Part shown: positions 23,337 through 36,098 of the stretch, piece by piece
Layout: each line of letters opens with the position of its first letter
Numbering within the stretch: the stretch's first letter is position 1
Source of the DNA: Floccularia luteovirens
Taxonomy: Eukaryota; Basidiomycota; Agaricomycetes; Agaricales; Squamanitaceae
DNA length: 64,000 bases
Reading direction: 5' to 3'
NCBI GenBank assembly: GCA_009739215.1
Contig: VSJF01000001.1
Location: 186,001-250,000 of the forward strand
Program-made: the position numbers and the translations under genes
Notes under the pieces: generated by a model
What the model was told of the DNA's origin: nothing
The model's database searches: none
The model's input: the letters and a program-made list of their open reading frames with translations, nothing else

Positions 23337-24804
23337 ATGTCCACACCAATTCCTATCCCAGCTAACATCGCGAAATTGTGAGGCCTTTTATTATCGTTAA
23401 CTGCGCAAATGATAACACTTTTGTAATTATAGAACCGGACCAATCGTAGGTTATATATTATGAAGATTATCCTACGTACCAACATGATTCTAGCTGTTGG
23501 GTCACTTTTTTAACTGGGGATTGTTCGGTGTCCTTGGTGTCCAAACTTGTACGATTTGTTCAATGTCTTCTGACAATGCCAGCTGATGGATAATCGCAAC
23601 TTTTCGTCAGATGTCTATTATCTTGCCTTTCCTAAAGACACAAAGGTTACAAAATCTATTGTGGCAGTTGTTGTGTTAATAGAAGTCCTCCAAACCATTC
23701 TCTCCACAAGAGATGCTTTCCGTAACTTTGGGCTGAAGTTCGGAGATATGGCCGATCTTGATGATATTGGATGGCTATGGTTCAGTGTTCCCGTTTTAGG
23801 TGCACTTAGTACGTTCAAACTCTCATTGCGCGTAAGTGCCGTTTGCTAACAATGATTATAGTCAGCTTGATCGCCCAAATATTCTTTGCCTGGCGCATTT
23901 GGATTCTTAGCCGGAGTCTAATACTTCCTATCTTTATATCCATTGTAAGTCGAAAGCTATGGACACCCAATAAGCATTCTGATGAACAACTCGTATAGCT
24001 TTCCTTGACTCAATGTGTTGCCGGCATCTGGGTTGGTACATGGTCACATCTTATTGGTCATTTTTCCAAAATGGCCTCTCACACGTATCCTGTTACATGT
24101 GTAAATAATTTTTTTTGGGAAAGGATATCAACTCGTACTTACCATTATGACAACAGGTCTGGCTTGGTGGAACAGCCTTCTGCGATGTTATAATCGCAAT
24201 TGCCATGATCTACTATCTTACCACTTCACGCTCAGGATTCCGCGCCACAAATATCATAATTACAAAAATCATTAGAGTGACGGTTGAGACAGGCCTTATC
24301 TGTGCCGCCTTTGCTATCCTGGACCTTGCATTTTTCCTTGCCTTTAGAGACAACAACTATCATTTAGCCCCTTCCATTGCACTTTCGAAATTATATTCCA
24401 ACAGTTTGCTCGTGGTGAGTACCGGCTTTCCTTTAAAATGATCTGAGGATTTTGGTATTCACGTAATTGATATCTAGGTTTTGAACTCACGAGTGCGTAT
24501 AGTGGGCGGGCGTATGCTCGGCACTACCATTCCCGACACTATTGTCACACATTCGGGAAGCACAACCGGCGGTGGACTTGCTTTTGCCAGTGTAGGAACC
24601 AAGGCTGACACTCTCAATGGTACCATGCACGGCAGGATCAACGTGGACGTTTCCAGAGATTTGGAAATGAACACAACACCAGGCTCAGATAGTGTAAGTG
24701 CAAATACCCATTTCAAAAGTCCCCTGATACTGATGAAAGTGACGCAGACCAAGACGTACCACTCCGAAACAGAATTTGACCGCAAAACAGCAGGCTTTCC
24801 ATAA
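23337..24804 (+). CDS. DUF6534 seven-helix membrane protein (copy 4)
   Basis: Same family and exon plan as the genes at 1.4, 14.2 and 17.2 kb, closest to copy 3. It reads MSTPIPIPANIAKL, TGPI, LLGHFFNWGLFGVLGVQTY, VYYLAFPKDTK, TRDAFRNFGLKFGDMADLDD, IGWLWFSVPVLGAL, SLIAQIFFAWRIWILSRSL, VWLGGTAFCDVIIAIAMIYY, VTVETGLICAAFAILDLAFF, NYHLAPSIALSKLYSNSLLV and VLNSRVRIVGGRMLG. The Gly/Thr/Ser-rich tail ends, after a last intron, with RKTAGFP at TAA 24802-24804. The frame is intact throughout. Membrane location with seven helices is inferred from hydrophobicity; function is unknown. It lies between GMC 2 and GMC 3, all on the plus strand. Confidence 0.87.
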
Positions 24805-26368
24805 AGGAGAAGCATGAAATTTATTTCAAAAAAAATGGTCATATTCGGGAATCTGTGCTTCTACTGTAGCATCTGCCAAAGCCCGCCTTTGTACACGCAT
24901 TTTATAAAATTTTACTGGGAATTTGTTTTGATGTGTATCTGTAATTGTGGCCAATGCATTAATTGGCTATAACATAGTTGTAGTACTCCCTACTAACAGA
25001 TCGCACTGTAAAGTCAAAAGTGGATGTACATAACTCGTGTTGTAGACCTATTAGAAATGATTGTTATAACCTTTTACCCTCTGGATTTCTCAGCAGGGCG
25101 CTGAAATCGATCCTAAATAGTTTCGATGATGACCTCGTGATGTCTTCCAAACCCGCCATCAACCAGCACCTCACAGTTTATGTGCTTAGGCAATTTTGAA
25201 GTCAACGAGTAAGTCCATTTGGGTGTTTTATCAGTACTCATATTTTACTTATGATTGTTGGCTTGTGCTGAGCAAGTATATATACCTATTTCTCAAGCAT
25301 TATACGGATGTACCTGGTCAGGAGTTTCTTTCATTAGAACAGGCACTTTATACTTTTGGGTTGTATGTTCTGCGAATTGTAAAGGTCCAGTTAATCTGAT
25401 TTATGCATGTACAGCTAATGATACAAACTTCCAAGTTTCAAGAGTTTTAGAAGGAGTGCGTGGGCTATATTACAAACCCTAGCCTCGACTACACCCACTT
25501 CAAACGTGCTTCCGATACGCCAAGAGGTAAGGCATGGCTTATGATGATGCCAATTTTGGAACTGAAGCCGACTTAAAAGTGGCCATCAGTGGAGTGCCGG
25601 TGCTTACCAATTGTATTTCAGAAGTATCCATACTGTACAGATTCGGAAATGTGAGGCCGGCTCATCGTTAAAATCTGGGTGAATAACCTCTAAAGTATCT
25701 GGGCTTTTCCACTATCCCTCTCAACGCCCTAAGCTGAGTCCTGACATGACGCTAAAACGTTTGCGTACTGCGGCGAATAATAGAAAAATGACATTTGCAA
25801 TGACATGTTGACAACTGAACTTAATGAAAAATTCGGCCAACCTTGCCGAAAGTGGGGACGTATTCTGTATGTGTGTGATTTTCTGATGGGTTTGGTGGCA
25901 ACCCGCCGTTCCTGCCTGCAATGAAGTGAGCTGCAAATCCCAAAATAGACGTAGAAGTACGTAGCACGTGTTGTGGTGATACGTGAAACTTCCCAGAAAG
26001 TTGTGCAGCCTCCCACTCTACAGTTGTGTTATTTAATTTGCCAATCCCGCCATACGTGTTTTATCTTGAGGAGAGTGAGGGCTTTTGTTTATTTGGTAAA
26101 GTCAACCTTAACTTCAATGACCAAGAGCAGACTTAAAGCGGTTAACGCACAAGGTACACACTGTTTGTTTGAAATAAATTGATGTGATGGGTTCCTCCCT
26201 AATATTCCGGTTGTACCTCACGGCTGCAATCTCGATATATTTTGGACCTGGGGATATTTTTGATAAACGGACTTGTGATAAAAGGCGCTGGGAGGTGGGG
26301 CTGAGAGAATACGCTGATAACTGAACTTTCAGCTTACCACCACCAGTACCAAATCATCTCAGCGAAAC
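24805..26368. other. Intergenic, possible relic near 25.5 kb
   Basis: No gene is supportable. A plus frame at 25535-25650 (GTEADLKVAISGVPVLTN) looks coding-like but is short and isolated, and is not assignable. The right end is the promoter side of GMC 3. Confidence 0.4.
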
Positions 26369-28649
26369 ATGCTGACGTCAATTCTGGTTACAGTGCTGGT
26401 TGCGGCTGCTTCAGCACAGGGCGCGCTTCTTGAATCCTTATCTGACATCAGTGCGCGGCAATACGACTTCATTGTCGTTGGAGGTTCGTCGGAGTTTCTT
26501 TTCAAACATTCTGGTTGAATGAATATTCTTTTAGCTGGACCTGGAGGATGCGCGATGGCTAGCAGACTATCTGAGAATCCCAATGTCAACGTTTTGTTGA
26601 TTGAGGCTGGTCCAAGGTCCGTTAACAGAGTTAATTGTCCGGCCTGTATGCTTACGACAGGTACTTCTTGGCAGTAACGAAGGAATGCTGAACACTATAA
26701 TTCCATTCCTTGGAGTTACCCTAGCAAACACGCTTATAGACTGGAATTACACAACTGTACCTCAACCTGGATTCAATAACCGTGTCTTGGAAGCCACAAG
26801 AGGACAAGTCTTGGGTGGTACTTCCTCATTAAGTACGTTTCCAGGGTATTCTCCAATGTATTCTCTAATTGAGTCTATCAGATTTGATGACATGGAACCG
26901 TGGTTCGAATGACCTGTGGGATCGTTGGGCTTCCCTCACCCAAGATGAACGGTGGTCTTGGGCTAATATCGAGCAGTTCTATATGAAGGCGAGTTTGTGA
27001 ATGTGACGAGACATCCGTCCCCAATTAATATACCCACCTTCAGACGTCAAGACTTGTACCTCCCGCAGATCACCACGACACAACCGGCCAGGTTATTCCA
27101 GCAGCACATGGAAATGGAAATGTAGAAATCAGCCTTGGAGGATTCCCATACGACACTGACGAACGCATCATCAATGCGAGCAAGGAGTTGGGAGGTCGTT
27201 TTGGATTTAATGAAGACGTTAATGCCGGGTCAATGTTGGGTTATAGTGAGTTAGATGAGGTTCCCGATTTTTCGTGTAAAGTCTAAACCACTTCATAGCT
27301 TGGATGCAATCTTCCATTGGAAATGGCAAACGCAGTAGCGGAGCTGTAGCATACATAAATCCAGTCCAAACCAGGCCAAATTTGGACGTCCTAGTCAACA
27401 CGTTCGTTACCCGGGTGATTCAAAGTGGAACAACAACTTCCGGCGGAAAAAAGATCCCCCAATTCAATACAGTGGAAGTTGCTACCAGTCGAGTTCCCAA
27501 CAGTGAGTAGTGTTGTAGCCTGATCTTCTCGTCCTTATCGAATTTAGGCAAACGATCAACGTTCACTGCTACAAGGGAAGTCATACTATCCGCTGGTGTA
27601 TATGGATCGCCTCGTATCCTTCAATCCTCCGGTATTGGGCCGAAGGCTGTTCTGCAGGCCAAAGGTATCAAAACCATAGTCGACAACGAAAGCGTTGGTA
27701 GAAACTTCAGTGATCATGCGAAAGTCCCAACTTATTACTTCGTTAACTCGAATAAAACGAATGATGCATTATTGAGAAACGCCTCATTGATACCTGCGCT
27801 GATTGCAGAGTGGACAGCCACAGGCCAAGGTCTGATGGTGGATACTCCTGCAAACACCCAGGGCTTCTTGCGTCTCCCGACAGATTCTTCAATTCTCAAA
27901 CAGTTCCCCGATCCTTCTGCAGGACCTAACACTCCCCACATGGAACAAATCTTGGTTGTAAGCACCGAAGCTACCATTCTCAGTGACTCTATATTCATAT
28001 TTCGGTTTTAGAACTTTTTCGCCAATTTCGGTCCAATTACAATGCCGGCAACTGGTAATTTCTTAACAGTTGTGTCTGTTGTTGTGTCTCCTTTTTCAAG
28101 TAAGCCACCTATTTGTTTATCTAATAGGCTCACACTAACCAATATCTTGAAAAGGGGGAACGGTAACAATAGCATCATCTGACCCATTTGCACCACCACT
28201 TATTGATCCCGCATATCTATCGCACGAGTTCGATAGATTTACATTGATCCAAGCAATGAAGGACTCCCAACAATTTTTGACTGCCTCTCCTTGGAAAGGT
28301 TTCATTGCTGCACCATTAGGAGACCTCGCAACAGCAACGACAGACGCGAAGAAATTGGCCTACATCCAACAATTCGGATCCGGCTTCGACCACGGCTCTG
28401 GTACTGCGATGATGACACCATTTAATGCGAACTTTGGAGTTGTCAACCCAGACCTGACTGTGAAGGGCATTTCTGGCCTTCGTGTTGTTGATGCCTCAAT
28501 TTTCGTACGTGACCCGAATCTTGACCAGTTACTGTTGTGCTGAAGATAATTTTTAACAGCCTATAACACCCTCCTGCCACATTCAGGCCGTCATATACAC
28601 TGTGGCTGAAAAGGCTGCCGACATGATTAAACAACAATATGGAATTTAA
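26369..28649 (+). CDS. GMC oxidoreductase, aryl-alcohol-oxidase-like (copy 3)
   Basis: Third secreted GMC flavoenzyme of the cluster. The start MLTSILVTVLVAAASAQGAL is a signal peptide, then YDFIVVG|AGPGGCAMASRLSENP (FAD-binding, split by an intron), VLLIEAG, GSNEGMLNTIIPFLGVTLAN, DWNYTTVPQPGFNNRVLEAT, GQVLGGTSSLS, SSIGNGKRSSGAVAYINPVQ, TREVILSAGVYGSPRILQSS and DPSAGPNTPHMEQILV. The catalytic His is in GFDHGSGTAMMTPFNA. The second His is in PSCHIQAVIYTVAEKAADMI, and the end is KQQYGI at TAA 28647-28649. Frame and motifs are intact. It differs from the others by Pro for Thr in the FAD glycine motif (GPGG). Likely an extracellular H2O2-producing alcohol oxidase; substrate is unknown. Confidence 0.88.
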
Positions 28650-29341
28650 TGTTTTATTAGATAACATACCATAAGACTAGTCGCTTCTTCATTTTAGTGA
28701 CCATTACTATCATACGCATTTCTGTTTTGACTTGAGAGATTCGTTGGTCTTTTCTTCTGGGCCCTGGCGCACAACCGGATAATAATTTTTCCGTAGTCTC
28801 TGTATATAATAAAACAAATGCTTATTGGATGGCTTTGCCGCTTTGATACGAGGAGATGATGGTAGAGAGTGACAAGTATGTTTGATTATGATGGTTTAAA
28901 CAAACAAGTTTTGTTATTTCACAGCGGTTTGATCGCACAACATTTGATTTTCCCTCGCTGGTACTGTAGTCGTGGCCATCCTATAAAGACTCTGATTATA
29001 ACCTCTACTACTTACTTACTACGTTGCATTCCGGCAACAGGTTAGCCGTTGCTGAGACCTTGGCACTTGTTGTGCAGCTGTCGCTGTCTACTCGCAATTC
29101 CATGCTGAATTTCGGATTCAGGATCAAATCCCAGCAACTCAGATTCCGAATAAGCCATTCCGGTCAGTCGGTTCGTTGTTTCCGTTGAAACAAAATCCCG
29201 CTTTCTATACAGACCGACCTCGCTTTCTTCAAGTTCGTGAGAAGCCGAAGTTGTAAAACGTGCAGCGTGCATTCAAGAATCCGTCTCTGATTTTGGGACG
29301 AGCATACTTGGAACTCGAATCGTGGAACCCGCCACCACAGA
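28650..29341. other. Intergenic
   Basis: Boundary between the accessory cluster and the housekeeping block. It holds the 3' flank of GMC 3 (with an AATAAAAC motif near 28808) and the 5' flank of the RGP1 gene. No gene seen. Confidence 0.55.
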
Positions 29342-32300
29342 ATGCCTGGTCTTAACTCTCCTGACGCGGATTCTGTGATTCGCGTTGTTGTGAGTCCTGC
29401 GCAGTCTTCTTACTTTGCTGGAGAAACATTATCTGTTACAATTACCTTTACGAACACATGTTCAGTCGAAGCAGGTCCTTCGAGAACGGTGTCGCATTCT
29501 CACAAGCGTGGTGCACATTCAATCAGCTCAGCACCTCTCGCGCGCCCCCCAACTTCACCAGGCACACCACGTAATGCTGTACAACCATCGTCATCACGAA
29601 CGACATCAGCGGACGATGCACCCGTCAGGAAGGGACTCATTGGTGTGTCTCATTCGTCACAGGGACCGGAGCAACTTCCGGATTTGATTGAGCAAAGGAG
29701 GAAAAAACTTTTGGCAAAGTCTCTCTCCGTTTCCATTTCTGCGAACCAGCTTGGAGAACATTCGGCTGAAAGCTCTATCGTGAGCTCCCCATCTTTCACT
29801 CGTAGACCTCTACCAGACACACGACTTAGTGAGTAGAGCCTCTATGAATATTCTGCAAAGTCTTAAATCAATATAACAGCACCAACGTCGCCTCTTGTTC
29901 CCACTTCTTCACTAAAACGAACGGATGCTTTACCCCTATCATCAAATCACCCACATGCACGAAAACAGTCCGTTTTGGATGGTGGTCAACTATCTCTTGA
30001 CGTCGTGTGCCCCACAACATCCGTTCCTCCTCTACCATATAGCCCAAATTCATCGACGTCTACGTTCTCTTTGGCTCTGGACCCAATAGCAGAAACAGCT
30101 TTCTCTCCATATCCGTCAACAACCGCCTTCTCTTCTCCTGTCATAGAAAGTCCAGATACAACATTCAACAAGGCGTTAAAACCAAACACAGTATATGCAT
30201 ATCCCCCTCCCCCACCATCACAACGACCTCTCCATATTGGTCTCGGCCAACCTCCCCGTGGAAACGGCGTACCAGTACCACGGACTGCATTCTCCTCAAC
30301 ATTTCCACAACCAAACACTGAGCTTATTCTATACGCGTATGCGCAGATAAAGGGTACCGTTGTTTTAACTCCTGTTCCGGGAGTATTTCTTTCGCAGGAA
30401 CAAACACAAACGCTGAATTCAATACGATCTGCGCTATTAAGACGCACGGCGTTTGGCGGGGGTAGCATGGATATTGCGTCTTCATTGCAACAACCGATGA
30501 CACGAGTAGGTAGCCGGCCTAGTCATCGTAGGTCGGTCTCCTTTTCCTCCTCCATACTTTCATTACTTTCTCCATCCTCTCTTGTGTCATCGGCATCTCT
30601 GTCTCCTTCGAATCTCTCAAAATGGAGGTCACCATTAAGTCCCTCCTCTCCCAAAAGTGCTGGACTACCGAATGGTAGTAGGTTAGGGCTTGGGTTAGGT
30701 CTTCAACCTAATATTGGAGAAGAGGTCGTTGATCCTGAGTTGCCTCTACCTACTTTTGAACAGCAACCGACCATGTTGGCTGTAGATCTCATGCTGCTCC
30801 CAGGAGAATCACGTAGCTGTTCGTATCAAACAATGGCCCTTGCAAAGATTTTTCTCATAGACAACTTTTTCTACCAGATACATATACAACTGTCTTACCT
30901 GACAATTTACCACCGACGTTCAAAGGGAAATCGGTTAGATTTTCATATGAGCTTGTGATTGGGACAAGTCGTGCGACATCTGCAGGGAACGCTACCGGAA
31001 CGAATGGAATCAGTAAGGTTATGAAAGTGCCTATACGAGTATACAATAACGTTGTTGGTGAGCAAGCAATTGTATCGTTGCCACGCAGGATTGTATTCTT
31101 AGTTATCGATAGTTGGCCGACCGCCGAAATCTTACGATCTATTATGGCCCCTGAACAGAGCTGTCAATCGGAACTTTGAAGGTAACGTAGTGGAGCAGAC
31201 TGGGAAGATGGTGAAGAGAACAGGATTAAAACCGCTCTCCCCAAGTTCTGAAACTTCAGGTCTGTGGACGCCATTTATATATATATATTCAAAGTCGGGA
31301 AATATAACTGATAGATGGATCTTTATGTTATAGAGAAGGGTCTCAAAGATCTGCGTGAATATGCACAAATGCTAACGCTGCTGAATTCAAAGAAAATCAA
31401 CAATGATAAGAAATTGTCGGTTGTAAATTCATTCCCGGTACGGAGTGACAACAATGACTCTCATGCCGAGATGATAGAACGGAACCTGGGAGGTGGGCAA
31501 GAAGCTGAGGGTGGTTTGACTGGGTGTAGAGAGGCCGTTGAAATTTTGACACGTAATCCCAAGAAAGGTTTGTTCTCTCCCAGTCGCGAGGTTGAAATAT
31601 CTAATATTGCATGATCAGCTTCCTATGATGTGAACAAGGACGGCGTGAAAGTTGCGGTACTAACCTTCACAAAGTCAGCATATAGGCTTGGGGAGACGGT
31701 CTGTGGTGTGGTAGAACTCAACGACAGATTGGGTAGAGCAAGGGTCTTACAGGTTTGTATTATCACAGAGAATAGAGTTGTAATAACTGACTTGATAAAC
31801 TCCCCGATTAGATGTCAGCGATGCTCGAGGCACACGAATCACTTCCCTCATCGATCTCACCGCCTAATAGTTCTCGACACCTACGTCGATCTCATGCAGA
31901 ACACTACTCGTCATTCACGCTCTGCACACAACGTACCACATTCTCATTGGACATCCCCTCGGACGCCAGCCCCGCCTTCCAGATCCGTATTGGGAATGGG
32001 GCCGGCACGCCCGGTGGGATTGAATGGAAAGTACGACTGTGCTTGCTTGTCGCTATTGCTGCGGAGTCTTCCCAAACGGGTACGGAGGGCGTTAGATTTA
32101 AAAGCCTTGTACGTGATGGTCCCCGTGGGGATTGGAGCTCTTCATGGCGTGCGCCTACTTCGATAGCGCCCAAAGAGAAGTCACAGGCGCCCAGCTCCCC
32201 ACCAATACAGGAAACACAACAGTCTTGGGCGCAATACTTTACTTCGTCATTCCTTGGTCCTGGTGAGAAGGAGTATCATGATGGGGACGAGATTGAGGGT

Positions 32301-32507
32301 GAGGAAGAGGGGGATGCTGATAGTGCTGCTTGGTATGATGGGATCAAACCTGACCCTGGTGGAGGTGTGGGTGTTGGTGTGGACTTTGGAGGGGGGGAGG
32401 AAGGGTGGCGTGATGTGAAGTTAGAGATGGTGGAATGTGAGGTTCCTATCAAGGTCTGGCCTGGTAACACGGCCTACAAGGCTATGGATGTGGTGTTTGG
32501 TGTGTGA
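29342..32507 (+). CDS. RGP1: RGP1 family protein, subunit of the Ric1-Rgp1 exchange factor for Ypt6
   Basis: In yeast RGP1 with RIC1 activates the Golgi GTPase Ypt6 for endosome-to-Golgi traffic. The start MPGLNSPDADSVIRVVVSPA then YFAGETLSVTITFTN is the N-terminal beta-sandwich strand pair of the family. A long Ser/Pro-rich low-complexity insert follows. The Rgp1 core has ELILYAYAQIKGTVVLTPVP, DLMLLPGESRSY, TVLPDNLPPTFKGKSVRFSY, DVNKDGVKVAVLTFTKSAYR, LGETVCGVVELND, MSAMLEAHESLPSS, FSLDIPSDASPAFQIRIGN and GGIEWKVRLCLLVAI. The C-terminal exon carries an acidic, Gly-rich insert and ends KAMDVVFGV at TGA 32505-32507. About six introns; the one near 30830 joins SRSY to TYTT. Order and motifs leave little doubt. 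Confidence 0.9.
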
Positions 32508-33735
32508 ATGTGGGCGTTTATATGAGTCGATATCGCTGTTTGGTTAAAGCAATTGTATTAGACATTCTGTTAATGGATCATCGATGTTCTATAATTAGTT
32601 AACCGCTGGGAACACCTCGATAGTAATCCAGTCACTACAACTCAGTAATATGATAGTTCAATCTTATAATGCATGGCATATGGTACAAAACCGGATCATG
32701 GATGGAGGCGGGAATCAAACAACTAGACACTGGTGTTCAAAAAGTCCGCTCTGTACAAAGTGCCAAGGTGAACTCCGTGTCAATGTGAATTCATATATGT
32801 ACCCTGCAGAGAAAATACAGTGATCGTAAGCTACCACTTCTTTGATACGAACAGATGACTCCAGCGATACGTTATTCAATCACTTCAGCAGTGGACCCTA
32901 TTAATGGATATGCGTTACCACTGAATCGGGGAATGTACGTCAGAACAAAGTAGCCACAGAGAACATTTGGGTTGGCTTGTGGGTCAGTTGACGAACTACG
33001 GAGTCCATAATTATCTCCACAAGCAGTGTCGCGAGCGTCTATCTTGACCGAAATCGAGCACGAGGCACGACCCTGGTAAGTTAATACATTCAAGGTTGGA
33101 AAGAAGAACTGTCAGCAGTCACAGGCTAGTGAGCTCAAATAATCGACGAGTGGGTGTTGTAGTGAACAATATGGATGGTGATGTATGAAGTTGTGAGATT
33201 GGCGACAATGTGTGAGTCTTGTGTTCTTGACAAGAGGGGAATGAAACACAAAAAAAAAAAAAGAGAGATGTTTTGCGGAGACATGTGACTCGACAGGGGT
33301 CAGCTGGCTAAAGTCCGCTCCCAGGCATCTTTTCCTCGCACTGGGCTCTCTTCTCTCCCTCATAGACTCCCATCTCCTCTGTGTTCTCTAGATCGCCTTC
33401 CAAGGTGTGCTCGGTGTCTACACACTTCAGTATCCTTGACAAAGGCTTTTAGATTCTCCATTGTTTCTTATTTTCTTTGGGTTAAGACTTTGCACGAATT
33501 GTTCAAACAGGTAACTAGTTGCTCCGGTGCGTGAGACCAACCCAGGATCTAAAGGCTGTATTCCATTAATGTGCAGTTATTCTCCTCTTTACGCTTTTAG
33601 ATCAGCCTATAGAGGTCTTTTATAGTCTCATCGTTTCTGACCAATTCTCGTCACACCACCTCAAATATCTAATCTGCAGGTCTGGCGACCTTACATCACT
33701 TTCCACAGCTCCCCAGCCTAGGCGCGTCTCCTGGC
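32508..33735. other. Intergenic; one doubtful small minus-strand frame
   Basis: A minus frame at 32872-33093 (MNVLTYQGRASCSISVKIDA and on, four Cys) is open and could be a small secreted-type protein, but no start context, intron chain or family supports it. The right half is the pyrimidine-rich leader of the PSP1-domain gene, with a probable 5' UTR intron. Confidence 0.35.
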
Positions 33736-36098
33736 ATGGCTAACAACTCTGCGTATCAATCCAATCCTTCAGATGAAGATGATCGACGCAGTCGATTTCA
33801 CAGTCCAGTTGGCGCCGAGAATGGTTCGGGGTCTCTCCGGGAAAGAGCCGCAAGCCAACCCCCACGCTCGTCAGACCAGAGTTTTCTGTCTTCTCCTTCT
33901 TCCCAACACTTCATTCCATCTAGCCTCGGAGGCAGCGGCAGTCCATGGGCAAACCCGAGAGTTATGAGCTCCAACCGTGTGCAACCCGTACCCATCCGGA
34001 GCTCGTCTTTTTCTGCAAATCAGCAAATCCAGTTCTCTTCGGCCATGCGTGATCGCGCATTCCCATCTACATTTGAGGATGATGAAGAAGGTTTGTCTGA
34101 AACTTATGACACTCCGCAACAGCTGAGAGGCCGAACATACGGACAAGATCCTAGCCGAAGCCGTTCTCAATCTCTCGCCACAACTCGTCTAGGGCCAGTA
34201 GGTAGTCCCTACCTAGGAACCCCTGCAATGCAGAGTTGGAATGATTCATACCTGTCTAACCCGCTGACCATTCCGGGTGCTCAACAGAGGTATGGAGACA
34301 TCAAACCGCCAGGCACTAGCCGGTATGATTCTCTTGGAACATTGCCGAGATCTCCAACCAATATTCACTCATCTTCGCCGACCGGCGCTTCCCTCGTCGG
34401 TAACGGCTATACTTACAGACGACAAGCTGATATTTCCAACATAAGTCCCTTCGTGAGGGATGTTGGACAGATCCTGCTCGATGACGGTTCTGCATTCCGC
34501 GAACTGTGGGCAGGCATGAACCCCCCACGCAATGGGGATGGGGGTGGTGGTAGTGGCACCACGAGTCGACGCCATAGCGTCAGTGTAGTACAACCCCGCA
34601 GGGGGAATGTAGTCGGTTTCAATGCACCGAACAGCGATACACCTGAAGAACCCAGCAGACCGGCATTCCAGTCCACTTTCGGACGTGGAGGACTGATGTT
34701 ATCCGATGATGATTTGGCAAGCGACCTTGGTATGCTTAATATTAGTCCAAATGACCCCCCAACTACATCTACGTCACAACATCCTATCAGCCAACCTTCC
34801 TCTTTACCAATCTACGCACCCTTGTCCCGTAGTCCCCCATCTAGGGATCTGATCTCGCCGTATCAACCCAAAAACCTAAGTATCCCTGGAGGTTCTTATT
34901 CCCGTCAAGCAGTAGGTACTCCTAGCGATGGTGGGTTATCTGCGGGAGGGAATAGTCCAAGCCGTAGTACTCTTTATGATCCCCACACATCAGATTCGCC
35001 ATACATCGGCAGTGGACGACCAGCTCAGGCTCGGGAACATAGTCAATCTGAACTAATGGCACGATTTATTCCTGGTCAGGGTATTCAGTACCTACCTGGT
35101 GGTAGCAATAATGGTCCACAATATATACGCGCTCGAGCACCGTCATATTCAAATACTGTCCCTATATCCCCTACAAGTGGTCGCGTGATTAACCCCCAAC
35201 AACAGCCATTCTACCCCCAACAGATGCAACGTCGTCCCTCAGACGCTCAGCAACCACAGCAGTCGTCCCAATCACAAAGTCAACAGCAACAGTCCCTTGC
35301 GGATCTCGGGAAGGGTGTTCCACTACATGCCGTACCAGCTTCGTGGCCCCTATTCATTGTGGAGTTCAAAGCAGGTCGGACGGACCTATTCTACCTCACG
35401 GACCTATCCCAAGACATTCGTGTTGGCGACCTCGTCATTGTTGAAGCGGATCGTGGGAAGGATTTGGGTAAAGTAGTGAATGATAGCATTACCCTAGCAG
35501 AGGTTGAGGCGTTCCAAAAGCAGCAGCAGGAGCGACAAGGTTTAGGTAGTGGAGATGGACAACCAACCAGCCCTGGTGGGGCACCCCCATCTGGTAAAAA
35601 GGAGATAAACCCCAAGATGATTTATGGAAAGGCGCAGGCGCAGGATGCACAGTAAGTTTTTATGTCCCCGTTCCTTTTTTTTTCTCCCCTATGTTATTAG
35701 ATTGCTGATCTTTGTATTTATTTTTATCTCAGGCTTCTAGCGGCAAAATTGCAAGATGAGAGTAAGGCACTACAATTGTGTCAGAGCAAAGTTCGTGCGA
35801 AGAAGTTGCCAATGGAGGTCATTGATGCTGAGTATCAATGGTAAGTAAACCTGAATCTTTTGGCTGTCTTTCGTTCTTATTCAAACATATTGCATGTTCA
35901 GGGATCGGCGAAAATTAACGTTTTACTTTATTGCTGAGAAGAGAATTGATTTCCGGGAACTCGTAAGAGAGCTTTTCCGGTTAGTTCCAAATCTTTCAAC
36001 CATGTTTGATCTTGTATGCTAAATATATATATCTAAGGTTGTACAAGACACGAATTTGGATGGCTTCGCTTCAAGGTGGTGGCGGGTACGAACAATGA
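33736..36098 (+). CDS. PSP1 C-terminal-domain protein
   Basis: A large first exon (33736-35651) codes a Ser/Pro/Gln-rich disordered region of about 530 residues, then the PSP1 C-terminal domain: PASWPLFIVEFKAGRTDLFY, RVGDLVIVEADRGKDLGKVV, INPKMIYGKAQAQ, then across introns LLAAKLQDESKALQLCQSKV, LPMEVIDAEYQW, DRRKLTFYFIAEKRIDFREL, VRELFR and LYKTRIWMASLQ, ending GGGGYEQ at TGA 36096-36098. The first intron is 35652-35732. Yeast PSP1 suppresses DNA polymerase alpha mutants and is linked to P-bodies; bacterial relatives (YaaT/RicT) act in RNA processing. No catalytic function is known. The domain match is firm; the disordered N-terminus is typical of fungal members. Confidence 0.9.

Noticed and set aside
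29986..30468. 160-residue open frame on the minus strand
   Set aside because: Antisense shadow of the Ser/Pro-rich exon of RGP1, with Gly/Val-rich composition.
31270..31295. AT dinucleotide run as a regulatory element
   Set aside because: Short simple repeat within an RGP1 intron; no reason to assign function.
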